A stretch of DNA of 64,000 bases from Astropecten irregularis (GCA_963971285.1 OZ020256.1:6078501-6142500), one strand, 5' to 3'. Shown: positions 12,781-24,576, counted from the stretch's first letter. Numbers and translations: made by a program. Notes: generated by a model from the letters alone, not told the origin.

Positions 12781-13141
12781 AGGTACAGTACAGGATTGGT
12801 AACATCCCAAACAGAAATGTTCGCAGATTTACATACCTGTACATCTTTCAGTATATGAAGATGGTGCTGGTAGAAACATACCGTTACAATATTTCCGCCT
12901 GAAATGGTGTATTATTCCAGAAATTAGTAAAACAACGACCGAAAACAGTTTTGATTTCGGGGTAAGATCAAAACCATTCTTTATGTTTTATACGAAATAT
13001 TTAGTCAGTTTTCGCTATTTTCTCGTGGCTCAGATGTCCGATTGAGATAAACTTTTCACAGGTTTATTATTTCATGTACATGTTTGATCAGACAAAGTAT
13101 GAGTGCTGTTCTGTGACCTTTACCAATCAAGTATTGTACCT
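12781..13141 (+). mobile_element. TTAA-family element, copy 2 (divergent subfamily)
   Basis: TTAA at 12777-12780 and 13142-13145. Shares TATGAAGATGGTGCTGGTAG and TTTCCGCCTGAAATGGTGTA with the family but the second half differs and resembles the copy at 25738 (GAGTGCTGTTCTGTGACCTT). Confidence 0.8.
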
Positions 13142-13659
13142 TTAAACAATACAGAATGCTTATTATAACTCAAAATGCATACACTAATATTTCAGTGTTT
13201 CTCTCTCTTTTTGTTTTGTCTTCGAAAAACATTTTCATTGGGTTTAACACCCAAGGTTGTTTAATACAGCAAGTACCAGTACATTTATAATAAATTTATT
13301 CATTTTGATTTTATCAATATGAATTCACTTGTTGATTTATGATTTTTATGGTAGGACATATTCCGAATCCAGAAAAATCCATCAGCATTGCAATACCATA
13401 GTTCCCAATGCCATTACACTCTAACTCCACTTGAGTCACAAACATACGGTCACTAATACACTGTGAATCTCTGCCATTGCCCAGACACCGTGAAAATAAT
13501 CTCATAAAGATTTACTGTCTGTGCTTTTTACTACATTATTTTACTGCTGGCTGGAATAATAATGGGGTATTGATTTTAGAAAATTGCAACATATGGTTGT
13601 TACGGTATTGTTGCCTGACAATATGTCACCTGATGGCTGATATATTGCAGTATTACCTA

Positions 13660-14041
13660 GGGCTTTTATGATTCATGGCTTGAGGCTATGGCTTGGAACG
13701 TATGTTGCTATACTGCCATTTGAGGCTCACAAATGAAATAAAGTTATTGAGCCACATGATGTAGTTGAAGAAAGGATCCAGCTTTGCCATACATCAGGGG
13801 TGTGATTTGTGATTTCAGGATTTTTTCCCTCACTTTTTCCCCTTGCTTTTCTTGTACAAAAGTATAGGAGTTGTGTGATTTTCATGATTTTTTGGCTATG
13901 TTTGCAGGATTTTTTTACGCAGTACAATCATAGCCCTGATACACTGTACATGTATCTCAATCCCTTCATTTCATTTTAGGACACAAAATGGCAGTAGCAA
14001 AATAAATCCCAAGCCTAGCCACAAGAATCATTTTGTAAAGG
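13660..14041. repeat. GGCTTGAGGCTA-family inverted-repeat element
   Basis: Internal ACTGCCATTTGAGG and ACACAAAATGGCAGTA arms plus outer CATGGCTTGAGGC and GCCTAGCCACAAG arms. A more compact copy lies at 40758-40980; the present copy carries extra sequence around 13797-13940. Confidence 0.7.
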
Positions 14042-14700
14042 CTCATAATAATAGATGATAATAGGCCACCTGACTTTATTAAAGTCACCTGATAATGAGT
14101 CACCTGACAACAAGTCACCTGATACTGAGTCTGCTGACAATTAATTCATCTGTCAATAAGCCAGAAATTGCTTTGAATTTCTCTCAAACCATTTATTAGT
14201 GGATTCACCTTTTGTTTCTAATTTGGGAATCAAAGCAATATTCACACTATTCCAGAAAACAAAACATGGAAAATACACATCATTTCTTCTCAAAAAATTG
14301 AAGGAAGCGTGCTTTATGGTTGAAACATAAATTGATAACTCAGCTGGAACATGAGTGAACCTTCCTAAATCTTTAAAATCCAGCCTACAGTATTGTATGA
14401 CACTTCATTATTGACTTCATGTCTCCATGAAGCTAGATTGCCCCCCCCCCAACTCTACCTCTCCTGTCATTCAAAACCTGCATAACTGAAGATGGGTTTA
14501 CAGGGTCAGAGGATTATTATTAACATCATTGAAGACACTGTGTGGCATTCATATTTTTACATGTAATTCATTTTAGATTCAGCTATTTTAGTATGGGCGT
14601 CATTCCACAAGGTTGAATTTAGCATTAGTTTCGAAGATGCATAGATGATAATTTACATTCTAATTCGAGGGACAACCGGAAAATATGCATTCATCATAGT

Positions 14701-14884
14701 ATGCTTGGAGTTAAGAGGGCATTTCAATCCTAGCAGGATCTTTCTCAAAGGCTTTGAGAAAGAACCTGCTAGGATCGAATTGCATCAGGCTTTGATAAAG
14801 ATCCTGCTAGGATCGAAATGCGTCAGGCTTTGAGAAAGATCCTGCTGGGATCCAAACGCGTCAGGCCTTCCTAACTCCAAGCAT
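14701..14884. repeat. CTAGCAGGATC repeat between ATGCTTGGAGTTA ends
   Basis: Ends ATGCTTGGAGTTA and TAACTCCAAGCAT. The interior has three successive copies of GAGAAAGATCCTGCTAGGAT with variations, plus an inverted one. Related copies at 20022, 39087, 40211 and 47370. Confidence 0.8.
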
Positions 14885-15087
14885 TTGATAAATATCAGGT
14901 CATTTTGGCTGATGAGCAGTTTGCAGCAGTTTATTACTTGCATTCATTAAAGTTTAATAGATAGCTTGCTACCTTGCCTAGTGGAATGGGCCCTGTTCCA
15001 CCATGATAAGTAATATCGCATCCTCCATTATAAACATCATCATCAGCCATTCGTCATTGTGTTATTTTGTTATTGCTCCATTCACAG

Positions 15088-15186
15088 CAAATTCCCGGCG
15101 TGTCGCCCACGGGTAAATTCACCACAATGTTCCCACTCCTATTCATCCTGTGCGTTTCTGCCATCAAGGAAATCATTGAGGATTTT
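15088..15186 (+). CDS. ATP8A: ATP8A exon 3, version a (M1-M2 loop and M2)
   Basis: 33 codons, phase 0 at both ends. Begins QIPGVSPTG and runs through M2 ([18 protein letters not shown]). Residue choice is closest to vertebrate ATP8A1 ([17 protein letters not shown]). Acceptor TTCACAG, donor GTAAGT. A second, alternative version with identical length lies at 17806-17904; the two share 19 of 33 residues. Confidence 0.95.
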
Positions 15187-15456
15187 GTAAGTTTCAACGA
15201 CGAGGAGTTCCTTTCTAATCCGGTCTTTAACATTTCCCCCCTGTGCTATAGGGTATTCTCTTTGGATATCTTGTTTCATTTCGGGGGAAGGGGGGAGGCT
15301 GGAATCTGATTGCCATTTGACCTGTGGCATTTAGAAGCCTCGATACCGAAGGATTCAGGATTCATTGCTCCTAAGACGTTATTTGCTGTGCTTTTGCCAA
15401 AAGTTAGGGTGATTAATTTGTCCAGGTGGAACTTGTCTACATTGCGTACAAATTAA

Positions 15457-15966
15457 AGTATTCTTCATACTTTGGTTAGACACCAAAATAGAAATGTTCA
15501 CAGATTTACCTATAACTTACAGGGTATGAAGATGGTGATGGTTGAAACATACCGTTAACATTTGTCTGCCTGAAATGCTGTATTTATCCAGAAAAGAGTA
15601 AAATCAAAGTCCATTTTTGATCTTGAGTAGCGATCACAACTGCTATGAATAGTTTTAAAAATTTGTTTTCTCAAAAAGTTGTTTTCTCAAAAAGTAGGAC
15701 TGGAAATAGGGCTCCGCGCTTGTGACGTCACATTCAGAAGTTCGGACAAACAAATCGCACATGGCCCAATTAACTTGCAGTCGTAAAAGTTGTGATGTTT
15801 GTCCGAACATCCGGGTAACTATAGCTGTCGATAACAAAGGGCGTATTCTATAAATGGCTCGAGCGCGGAGCCCTATTTCACAGATGACTGTTACTTGATA
15901 TCCTTCTTGATGTTTGTGTTCACGAATCTGCATTTTTTGGACAAAAACCAAAGTATGAAGCTACCT
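15457..15966 (+). mobile_element. TTAA-family element, copy 3, interrupted by a nested element
   Basis: TTAA at 15453-15456 and 15967-15970. The body matches the family up to AGTAGGACTGGAAA and resumes at TTTCACAGATGACTGTTACT; in between lies the AGGGCTCCGCGCT element. Confidence 0.85.
15705..15877. repeat. AGGGCTCCGCGCT-family element nested in a TTAA element
   Basis: Ends AATAGGGCTCCGCGCT and GCGCGGAGCCCTATT. Removing it with one AT restores the host element consensus (GGACTGGAAATTTCACAG), so insertion duplicated AT only. Confidence 0.88.
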
Positions 15967-16865
15967 TTAAACTGAGACGGAGTCCAGGGTGTTGACATGA
16001 CCTGCTGATGCAGAATGAAGTAGAGACTCATTTTCATCACTGAGTAGCACTGATAGCATTATGTGCTACCCAGGAAATGGAGATGGGTGTGATAATGTGC
16101 CATGGTGGCCCAGGGGATAGCATTATAAAATGCATCGAGGTTATTGCCATTGGAAATTCCATGCAATGACAAAGTCACGTTTGCAAGGAATGATTTCCAC
16201 AGTCCTGAATTCAGAAAGATTTTCATCTTGTGTAATTTATCCAATCCTGTATTCAAATATAAATCGGGAAAATTTGTTGGTAGGTATGTCCTTTAAGCTT
16301 TTGACGTGAACAGGTAAGTCTCAGCTATCATTCTCCATTGTCCAGTGGCATGTTTATTCACACTTTCACCCCACCTTGATTTCAGACAGCAAATCAGCAA
16401 TCATGGGATACATGTACATTAACATCATCATGCATAAGGACATCAATTGAGCCAATCAGCTGATTACATACATGTACATGTCAAATTTGAATAATAATGG
16501 TCGTCATTGTGTTAAATATTTCAATTTCCCTTGACCAATAACACTGTTGCTGTATTACATTATTTGGGGCAATCTAGCTTGTGTCTTAAAGAGGATCTTC
16601 AACACTCAACAAACCTCGCTTTATTTGTTAGAACTATAATCATTAAATTACTTGACATGAGAAAAAAAAAAATTATCTCACACTGAACACAGAAAGAGAG
16701 TCTTTTTGATGATTTTTCTCTCCACATGCTCAACCCGCAAGCTAACCCAAAATTGAAACTGTCTGAATTTCGTCAATGGGGGCAGCAGACATTTCATGAA
16801 AAGGCTCCGTAATATGACGTCATGAGCTTTTCATTAAATGAATTGGATGAACACAAGTGTCTATG

Positions 16866-17092
16866 GGGGTTTACAAAACGGAGCCTCAGGCTCAGGCTCA
16901 TGCTCCGGTTCCATTTTGTGAATCCATTCCAAAATAATGAGTATCAAAAAAGAGGCTTTTGGCTGCGGTTAGGAAGTCGATTCTCTGGTTTGAAAAGGAA
17001 AACAGAGCTTCAGCTTCAATGAAAAACCACAACCTATATTTTCAGCGTATGAATGTCAGAGCTAAAGCCTGAGACTAAGCCTCCGTTTCATA
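16866..17092. repeat. GGCCTTTTCC-family foldback element, diverged
   Basis: Shares GGCTTTTGGCTGCGGTTAGG and GAGCTTCAGCTTCAATGAAA with the element at 8390 and GCCTCAGGCTCAGGCTC with 37018. Confidence 0.75.
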
Positions 17093-17805
17093 GTAGCGGC
17101 TGCTGCTTCGTCTTACAGACTGGTGCCCTTTTGCATACTGTAGAGCAACTACCAGTTCTAGATTTAGTCTGGTGACATTCACACCCATTGTGAAATGTTC
17201 ATTGGATATTGGCATCTGTAACGTCCATATAACTGTTTAGTTCCAAAACTTTGTGATACAGCAACAATGTTGTTTTTCAGTGAAATTAAGATATCAAATT
17301 CTCTTGGGACCAATTCAAGTCTGAATACGAGACATGGAAATTCAACTCACAAAAAGGCTAGCTTTCATGAGCCGCTTAGCAGACATATTTGCTGCACATG
17401 AAAAAAAAAATTTTCAGCTTACTTCGAGCACCAGCCAAAATATCTTGCATGTTTATTCCTGTTAATTGTGACTGGTACTACACTATTTGCTTTTTCTTCT
17501 TTCTTCCCCCTTTTTTGGCTTAAGCATGCAAATTAGCTTACCAGCATTTTCTGCTTTAGTGGCATGAATTTGGGCTGTGATCCTCATATCTTAAAACCCC
17601 CATTAACACTCATACCCTCCTCTAACACCATCTCCGACGAAAAACTTCATCAACTTCATCGTCCATGGCAACAAGGTCACCACGGGCCATTCCATTTTCA
17701 CACCAGGTAAGGTTGGGTCTCCTCTCCTATAGCAGGTTGCATGCAAACCCTTTATGTGACTTTTTCCCGCTCTCTATATCTCCCTGCTTTGTTTATGTAT
17801 TGTAG

Positions 17806-17904
17806 CAAATTCCAGGTGTTTCTCCTAATGGGAACTTGACAACTATCATACCTTTAGTATTTATTCTTATTGTGGCCGGAACAAAAGACACAGTGGAAGA
17901 TTTG
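17806..17904 (+). CDS. ATP8A: ATP8A exon 3, version b (alternative M2 exon)
   Basis: 33 codons, phase 0 at both ends, same length as version a. Begins QIPGVSPNG and runs PLVFILIVAGTKDTVEDL. The invariant [10 protein letters not shown] and ED positions are kept while the helix face differs. Acceptor TGTATTGTAG, donor GTGAGT; no stop codon or frameshift. Both versions splice in frame between 10991 and 19149, the signature of mutually exclusive exons. Inclusion of both would insert a second M2 helix and break the membrane topology, although it would keep the frame. Confidence 0.9.
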
Positions 17905-18104
17905 GTGAGTATATACATTACGTGCCTTAGCCTCATCATGCCATCAAACAAGAAAGGAACCTTGTACAGCTGAATGTGGCTCAATGTAGATTGCTGGTAT
18001 GGCAATCGGAAGGTTAAAAATTTGAATCCCGTTTCAGTCAAGTTTCTTCTAATGTTTGAGATCTTGAAGTTGGCCGGCCTTGCTATTCTTCATGACCTGA
18101 GCCA

Positions 18105-18729
18105 AGGCCTTGGTCTCAGCTTCAAGAGGTTGTAGCCTCAGCTTTGAGAGGTTGTAGCCTCATCCTCAACAGGTTATAGCCTCAGCTTCGAGAGGTTGTG
18201 GCCTCAGCTTCGAGAGGTTGTGGCCTCAGCTTCAAGAGGTTATAGCCTCAGCTTCAAGAGGTTGTGGCCTCAGCTTCAAGAGGTTGTGGCCTCAGCTTCG
18301 AGAGGTTGTGGCCTCAGCTTCAAGAGGTTATAGCCTCAGCTTCGAGAGGTTGTGGCCTCAGCTTCAAGAGGTTGTGGCCTCAGCTTCAAGGGGTTGTGGC
18401 CTCAGCTTATTAAAAGAGGATGTGGCCTCAGCTTCAAGAGGTTGTAGCCTCTGCTTCAAGAGGTTGTAGCCTCAGCCTCAAGAGATTGTAGCCTAAGTCT
18501 CAAAACGTTGTGACCACAGCCTCAAGAGGTTGTACTGTAGCCTTAGCCTAAATATTTTGTGACCCCAGCCTCAACAGGTTGTAGCCTCAGTCTCAACAGG
18601 TTGTTCCCTCAGACTCAAAAGGTTGTGGCCTCAGCCTCAAGAGGTTGTAACCTCGGCTTCAAGAGGTTGTAGCCTTATATTCATGAGCTTGAAGCCTCAG
18701 CCTCAAGAGGTTGTTGCCTCAGCTTCCAG
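18105..18729 (+). repeat. 22-bp minisatellite, about 28 units
   Basis: Unit close to CCTCAGCTTCAAGAGGTTGT plus GG. Units 18180-18420 are most uniform; edges are more diverged. Because 22 is not a multiple of three, it opens a frame with a 22-residue period (18218-18469); this is not a gene. Confidence 0.95.
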
Positions 18730-19148
18730 ACTGCTTTGTTTTACCCCTTAATAACTGAAGTACATACATGTACATCTAGCCAGTTGAAGTTTGTGTGATG
18801 ATACAATGATATTAAGTGGACGTATTCACTCTGAGTGATCCCAGATGTGCCTCTGTTTGGGCAATGTTAAAACTCTTTGGCAAAAGCACAGAAAATATGT
18901 AAGTCTTTATAATGTTGAAAGGTACATACACAGTACATACATGTATGTATTAAGCCAAGTTCGAAGGGCATTTTGTGCATTGTAAAGCTCTTTTACATGT
19001 ACTGAAAAAATGATGGGTTCTGTTTCAGTTCTGAGTATGAAATGTAAAAAATTAAGAGAAAGTTTTAACCAGCATTATAAAGGAATGAATTATCATGCAG
19101 TTATTTAAAAACAACCTTGATTTTGCATCTTTATTCTTCAAATTTTAG

Positions 19149-19194
19149 AAACGTCACCGAGCTGATGATGAGGTCAACAATAGGAAAGTTTTAG
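19149..19194 (+). CDS. ATP8A: ATP8A exon: KRHRADDEVN linker into the actuator domain
   Basis: Short exon encoding KRHRADDEVNNRKVL, equivalent to the KRHKADNAVN segment directly after M2 in vertebrate ATP8A. It follows either version of exon 3 in phase 0 and ends with one base of a Val codon. Acceptor AATTTTAG, donor GTATGT. Confidence 0.93.
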
Positions 19195-19547
19195 GTATGT
19201 ACAGTTACATGTATTTGTCAAAAATTTTAGATTGTAATGATTAAAACAAAACCTCTATTCTTGCACGGAACCTTCTTGCGTCCTCCAATATCATTCTGCA
19301 CCTGTATAGGGCACACATACACTTTGGACTTGAGCCAAGCAGTGCCATCAAACCTCGTCAGCCCTGAGCATTTTGGCTGTGTGACCTTTCTGAATCCACC
19401 AAACAAGATTTAACCCTGTTGAAGACTGAAGAGTGCCTATGAGACATAGGCAGTGGATAATTGATGATTAACTATAAATCAGATACAAGTGCTTGAGCCA
19501 ATTTATTTAACTTGTCTGCGATTCCGGGAAATGTTGACGTGCATTAA

Positions 19548-19897
19548 AGTTAGTATCATACTTTGGTAAGAAACCAAAACAGAAATGTTCACATATTTAT
19601 GTATAACTTACAGGGTATGAAGATGGTGGTGATAGAAACATACCGTTAAAATTATTTCACCTGAAATGGTGTATTTATCCAGAAATTAGTCAAACAACGA
19701 CCAAAAGTCTTTATGATCTTTTCAAAGATCAAAAATAAAAGAGAAAAGACATGTTGTGGCTGTTTTTCACTGTTTTCTCAAAAAGTGGGCAAAGTATGGG
19801 ACTGAAATTTTCACAGATGACTGTTACTGTATCTGTCTTGGTATTTTTGCCCATGAATCTGTATTTTTTTTATAAAAACCAAAGTATGATATTACCT
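19548..19897 (+). mobile_element. TTAA-family element, copy 4
   Basis: TTAA at 19544-19547 and 19898-19901; ends AGTTAGTATCATACTTTGG and CCAAAGTATGATATTACCT. Central GATCTTTTCAAAGATC near-palindrome. Confidence 0.9.
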
Positions 19898-20493
19898 TTA
19901 AAGATGCACAGAGGATAAAAAAGAAGAACCTGTCTCACCAATCAAAATCTGAGCAATACAAGTACTGCTGCAAATTGCTCATCAACTTCAATAATGACCT
20001 GAAATATATTAAATGCTTGGAGGGTTTGATGTTTCGGTCCTAGCCAGATCTTTATTTGAGGCTTTGAGAAAGATCTTGCTAGGTAGTGCTGGGATTTTTA
20101 TCCAGTTATAGATTAACCGACATGGATTTAATTATCCGGTTACAAATTTCCACAAACCGTTATCTGAAACTTAAAGGACAAAAGGGGACGAATGTTTGAA
20201 TTTCAGTCAGTTATTTAGTCAATTTTGCCAAGTAGAAACACAAATTTCACATACTTGATCTAAAAAAACCACATTGTATGTACTTGATCTAAATGCTTGT
20301 TCTAAAAATAGCATCGAAAAAAGCTTTCCAAAAGCGACGATCACATTAAAGGAGATGTATACCATAAATCACACACATCACACGTGATTACATAGGTTAA
20401 CTGTTTAAACCTGATTTTGTTTTTGCAATCAGTAACCGGATTTGAAATTATCCAATTTTGCCCTGCACTACTGCTAGGATTAAAACATCAGGG

Positions 20494-20642
20494 TTCGATT
20501 TCACTAAGGCTTTGCGATCATCGCTAAGCCAAAATCCATCGCTAAACGGAGTATCGATTGCTACTTTGCATAGCAATTTTCTGTTAAGCGATGGATTTGG
20601 GCTTAATAGCGATGATCGCAAAGCATTAGTAAAATCGGCCCC
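20494..20642. repeat. Foldback element, GGTTCGATTTCACTAA ends
   Basis: Arms GCTTTGCGATCATCGCTAAG and its complement near CTTAATAGCGATGATCGCAAAGC, and AAATCCATCGCT with AGCGATGGATTT. Ends resemble the GGGGTCGATTTCAC family but the core differs. Confidence 0.75.
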
Positions 20643-20814
20643 TGTGAGGCCCTCCTAACTTAAAGCAAAATCTGAGCAATTATAAGAAAGGAGGTTTTAT
20701 AGAATTTGTGACAAAAATTCAGAAGCATGTCTCGGGGTGGAAAGTAGTCACCTTACAGAGTTAGAGGCAGCTGGAGGTATGGTGCTTGAGTTGTATAACG
20801 ATTCCTCTACTCCA

Positions 20815-21309
20815 GGGGTGCGTTCCGCTTGCGTGAACGTTGCCACCGTTTGCCAACATTTGCAAACAATTTCGGGTGGAACGACTTGTGCGCCGCTAAC
20901 GTTGGCAGGTGTTAGCAACAGTCGGCGAACATATTTCTGAGATGTTCGCGAATGTTCGCGTGTCATTTAAAAATGGTCGATATTTCCAAGATGGCAGAAC
21001 GGTAAGCAGACGACGTAATTTTTTTTGTGACGAAAGTAAAAACTGCAGTTTTTAAGATTGAAAATTTATGAAGTACTTCACAAATTGCACCATAGATAAT
21101 TGGTACTTAATGAAATGCTGCATGCAGTACAAGTACTATCAGAAATTTCATCAATTATTTTGGACGCTGCAGGCATTCGACGCCATCTTGGTTACGACTG
21201 GACACCGCCATTTTACGGTTGTGTTCCACGCGCGCTCACAATCGGTTCCGGTTGTACGCAAACGTTTCCCCGAACATTGAGACATGTTCGCGCAAGCGGA
21301 ACGCACCCC
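20815..21309. repeat. Foldback element, GGGGTGCGTTCCGCTTGCG ends
   Basis: 495 bp with exact inverted ends GGGGTGCGTTCCGCTTGCG and CGCAAGCGGAACGCACCCC; internal GTTCGCG words. I see no convincing target duplication. Confidence 0.85.
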
Positions 21310-21487
21310 AGTTTTGTGCCTTAAAAAACATATATTCAGAACAACTGCCGTGACTTTGTCCTGATTTTGACAAAGTGGGTGAGATTTGTATGCATTAATG
21401 CACTGAGTTCCGGGGGAATTCCATGCACTTCTTGAATGGTGAATGGTTGCCCCACTAACCTTTAAATGTTTGTGTCGTGCATTGCAG

Positions 21488-21528
21488 TTTTGCGCTATGG
21501 AATATGGATGAGAGTGCCGTGGGTTGAG
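21488..21528 (+). CDS. ATP8A: ATP8A exon: actuator domain, VLRYGIW segment
   Basis: Micro-exon of 41 bases encoding VLRYGIWMRVPWVE, matching the VLRNGAWEIVHWE segment of the family. Acceptor CATTGCAG, donor GTAAGT, leaves phase 0. Confidence 0.93.
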
Positions 21529-22484
21529 GTAAGTACTCTCCTTTCAAAGAATTAGCCTCCATTTAGCGGGATTTCTGGTGTTGTGGGAATTCTGCTGGTT
21601 GTACATGTTTATGCTGTTGGCTAATGTCCCAGTAGTGGCATGATGTTTTGTACAATGTAGTGGACAGGAAGAAAGTTGAATTAAACCTTTTTAGGAAAGT
21701 GAAATATCATACTTGTATAGTAAGCAGTCCATCACTCAAACATTAACTTCATTAAATTAACAGTAATCCTTAAAGAGGTATTACAGCGGGGAAAAAAACC
21801 CTTTTTCATTATTTTGAAAGATTTTGTAGTTGCCAATCAAAATAACAAAGACATAGCAAAACAAATTCCTATTTTGGAGGAATCATTCCTCTTTTTTGGT
21901 AAAAGTGTATCACTTTTTACAAGCTCTTGACAACAGATTTTTGGCTTGGAAATACACATGTATTCCTATGTAGTTTGCTATGTGATTCCTCTTGTTTAGC
22001 AGAAGTATTCCGAATTTCCTTTAAGATAGATTGGCAGCTATGATAAGATTTGGTGTCAAAACCCAGTTTAAAGTACCATAAAAAATATATTTTTATTGCA
22101 TGAGTTCGGCAGGGCAGTCTGTGTTTACAAAGCAGTTTTGAGGGGAAAACAAATTTGAGGGTACGAAACAAAATGCACCATCCATATTGACACAATATAT
22201 GGTGATCAGGACACCATGCATTGTGTCATTGTACTCTACAGGTATGCAAAATGTGTATTGTTCCCTTTCAAAGAATTTTGTTTTCATTGGAGTACCACTT
22301 TAAGACTGAAACCTAAACATTGTGTTGTTTTTTATCCTTACCAATCCTCTTCAGGCGTTTACTACCTTTAATTTATCAGTGTGTTTATCGATGTACTATT
22401 AATTGATTGAGTGGAAATTATGTATTGATTCATTGATGGGTACTGATTCATCACAATGGGTTTGATAACCTTCATATTACAGTA

Positions 22485-22653
22485 CAGTGAAACGCCACTA
22501 TAACGAACACCGCTATACCGAACATTTGGCTATACTGAACATCATCCTATACAATGTATAGGCATGCTGAACATTGTTCACTATAATGAACAACCACTAT
22601 AACAAACAATCTCTGTGTGTCCTGGCGTGCTTTGTTATAATGGCGTTCTACTG
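22485..22653. mobile_element. pogo/mariner-like element between TA dinucleotides
   Basis: Ends CAGTGAAACGCCACTATAAC and GTTATAATGGCGTTCTACTG, each flanked by TA. Repeated GAACA words inside. A diverged copy is at 33949-34107. TA target and CAGT ends fit Tc1/mariner-pogo type. Confidence 0.75.
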
Positions 22654-22807
22654 TAGTTTAAAACAGGGTATACAGCAAAAGAAATGTTCTAGTTTGTTAT
22701 GAATCTTCATAATTCTTCAGGACATGGAGAAGATTTGGAAGAAAACAAATTTTCTGAGGCACTCTTTAAATGATCACGATGTGCCTTACGTTTGTTTGAT
22801 ATCCTAG

Positions 22808-22881
22808 GTTGCCGTGGGTGACATAGTCAAAGTCCTGAGAGAGGAATTCTTTCCCGCCGATCTCGTCCTGCTTGCTTCCAG
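22808..22881 (+). CDS. ATP8A: ATP8A exon: actuator domain, VAVGDIVKV segment
   Basis: Encodes VAVGDIVKVLREEFFPADLVLLAS, the typical P-type ATPase VGDIV...PAD(L/V) signature of the actuator domain. Donor GTAAAT; a TTAA-flanked inverted-repeat element begins only 75 bases into the following intron. Confidence 0.96.
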
Positions 22882-22955
22882 GTAAATCATCCTCAATTTA
22901 TGCCTATTTGCCATCATGATGTTATAAGCTTCAAAGTGACCTTTCATGTGCTTAA

Positions 22956-23313
22956 AGGTAGTATCATACTTTGGTTTTTGCCAAAGAAATATAGATTCAT
23001 TGGCACAAATATCATGAAAGATACAGTAACAGTCATCTGTGAAATTCCCAGTCCCATACGGTGCCAACGTTTTGAGAAAACAGTGAAAAACAGCCACGAT
23101 TTAAAACAAATCTTTTCACAGGATTTTGATCTTCCAGAGATCAAATTTGTTTTTGGTCAATTGGTTTGACTCTTTTTCTGGATAAATACAGCATTTCAGG
23201 CGGGAAAATGTTAATGGTATCTTTGTAGCATCACCATCTTTATACCCTGTATGTTAGTAGGTAAATCTGTGAAAATGTCTGTTTTGGTATGCTACCATAG
23301 TATGACACTACCT
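22956..23313 (-). mobile_element. TTAA-family element, copy 5
   Basis: TTAA at 22952-22955 and 23314-23317; ends AGGTAGTATCATACTTTGG and GTATGACACTACCT. Reverse orientation. Lies in the intron 75 bases past the donor at 22882. Confidence 0.9.
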
Positions 23314-23619
23314 TTAAGCCTAGGCCATCAATTAACGAACCTAGGGATGGAAGATTTGGAGATGGTTAGTGGTTGAAATCAAATTATCCTCCTCGAGCAT
23401 GTTGTCATGGCAATGCAAATTCACTTAATGCATCACGGGGGCTAAAAGTAAATGCACAACCGTGGTGAATAGTCAGAAACTGTTGCCAGAGATGTTCCAC
23501 GACAATCCACGTTGATTGATCTCGCATTTAGCGCTCTTCTCCATGGGCTGCAACTTTCAACTCTGTTCTCCTTTTTCCTTGTCCTCGTTTTCATAATTGA
23601 TCCTTTTCTCATCTCGCAG

Positions 23620-23823
23620 TGCCCCTCAGGCCATGTGCTATATAGAGACAGCACAGCTGGATGGGGAGACCAATCTGAAGATTCGGCAAGGTGTACCCCA
23701 GACGGCACACCTGGTCTCCGATCAGGAGCTGATGCAGCTCAATGGCAGGATAGAGTGTGACGTGCCCAATCGTCACCTGTATGAGTTCACTGGAAATATC
23801 CGGGTCAAACAGGAACAAACCCT
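23620..23823 (+). CDS. ATP8A: ATP8A exon: actuator domain with DGET loop
   Basis: 68 residues containing [18 protein letters not shown]. The DGET loop (residues 174-177) positions water for dephosphorylation of the aspartyl-phosphate; it is intact. Continues through [13 protein letters not shown] and GNIRV, conserved in ATP8A. Acceptor CTCGCAG, donor GTGAGT after two bases of Leu. Confidence 0.97.
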
Positions 23824-24024
23824 GTGAGTTCATTCAACTTGATTTTCAATTTCTTGTCCTCTTCAGTTTTCTCAATCAACTCAGTTCCATACCTGGGATA
23901 TTTTAAGTTATTATTGTTTAACAACATCTTCAAGGTATGGTGTACTTCAATATATTAAACAAATTCTCTACTTATGAAGAGAGTTTTTCAAAGAACCAAA
24001 AGGGACTTTTTTTAATAACCACAA

Positions 24025-24110
24025 GGGAAACTGACTAGATTCGTTTTAAGTCAATGAAGGTGAACAAAAATATTTACCGGAGTGGGATTAAAACCTGCAA
24101 TCCCCGAAAT
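24025..24110 (-). repeat. Fragment of tRNA-derived SINE
   Basis: Reads GTGAACAAAAATATTTACCG then AGTGGGATTAAAACCTGCAA, the complement of the SINE tail and box B region. Confidence 0.65.
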
Positions 24111-24464
24111 ACCTGTTTTTTCTTCTTGACGATTCTTCATGTTTTTTTTTTATAAAAGCTTGAAAAAATTAAGAATAATTAATTAAGAACTTAAGTAATT
24201 ATCAGCTTATCTTAATCTGTGTCAATGTTGGCGTCGTAAAACCATTGGGAGCTGAATGCATTTTGCCCAGAATGGGTAACTTACGTAAAAGACGGAAACC
24301 AAAAGATATAATTAAAAAACATTAATACTAGGATTACAGTTAACCGAAACCAGAAAAATGTAACTGTGCATTTTAATGGACGGTGAACTGTATAACTGTT
24401 ACAAACTGCAGGCCTATTACCGGTAAATAATGTACATGACTAATTGTTGTATTTTGCATGACAG

Positions 24465-24576
24465 GGCTGTGCCTATTGGCCAGGAGCAGGTTCTACTTAG
24501 GGGTGCTGTGCTCAAGAACACCCAGTGGATTCATGGGATAGCCATCTACACGGGGCATGAGAGCAAGCTGCTCATG
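24465..24576 (+). CDS. ATP8A: ATP8A exon: end of actuator domain (LLRGAVLKNTQW)
   Basis: Encodes LRGAVLKNTQWIHGIAIYTG and HESKLLM, the conserved block linking actuator domain to M3. Acceptor TGACAG, donor GTAAGT, phase 0 exit. Confidence 0.97.

Noticed and set aside
17655-17708. ATG-initiated frame with CAG|GTAAGG donor, in phase with exon 3b (possible alternative first exon)
   Set aside because: Intron would be only 97 bases, the residues match nothing in the family and the product would lack M1; probably a chance donor.
18218-18469. 83-codon frame with a 22-residue repeat
   Set aside because: Entirely produced by the 22-bp minisatellite.
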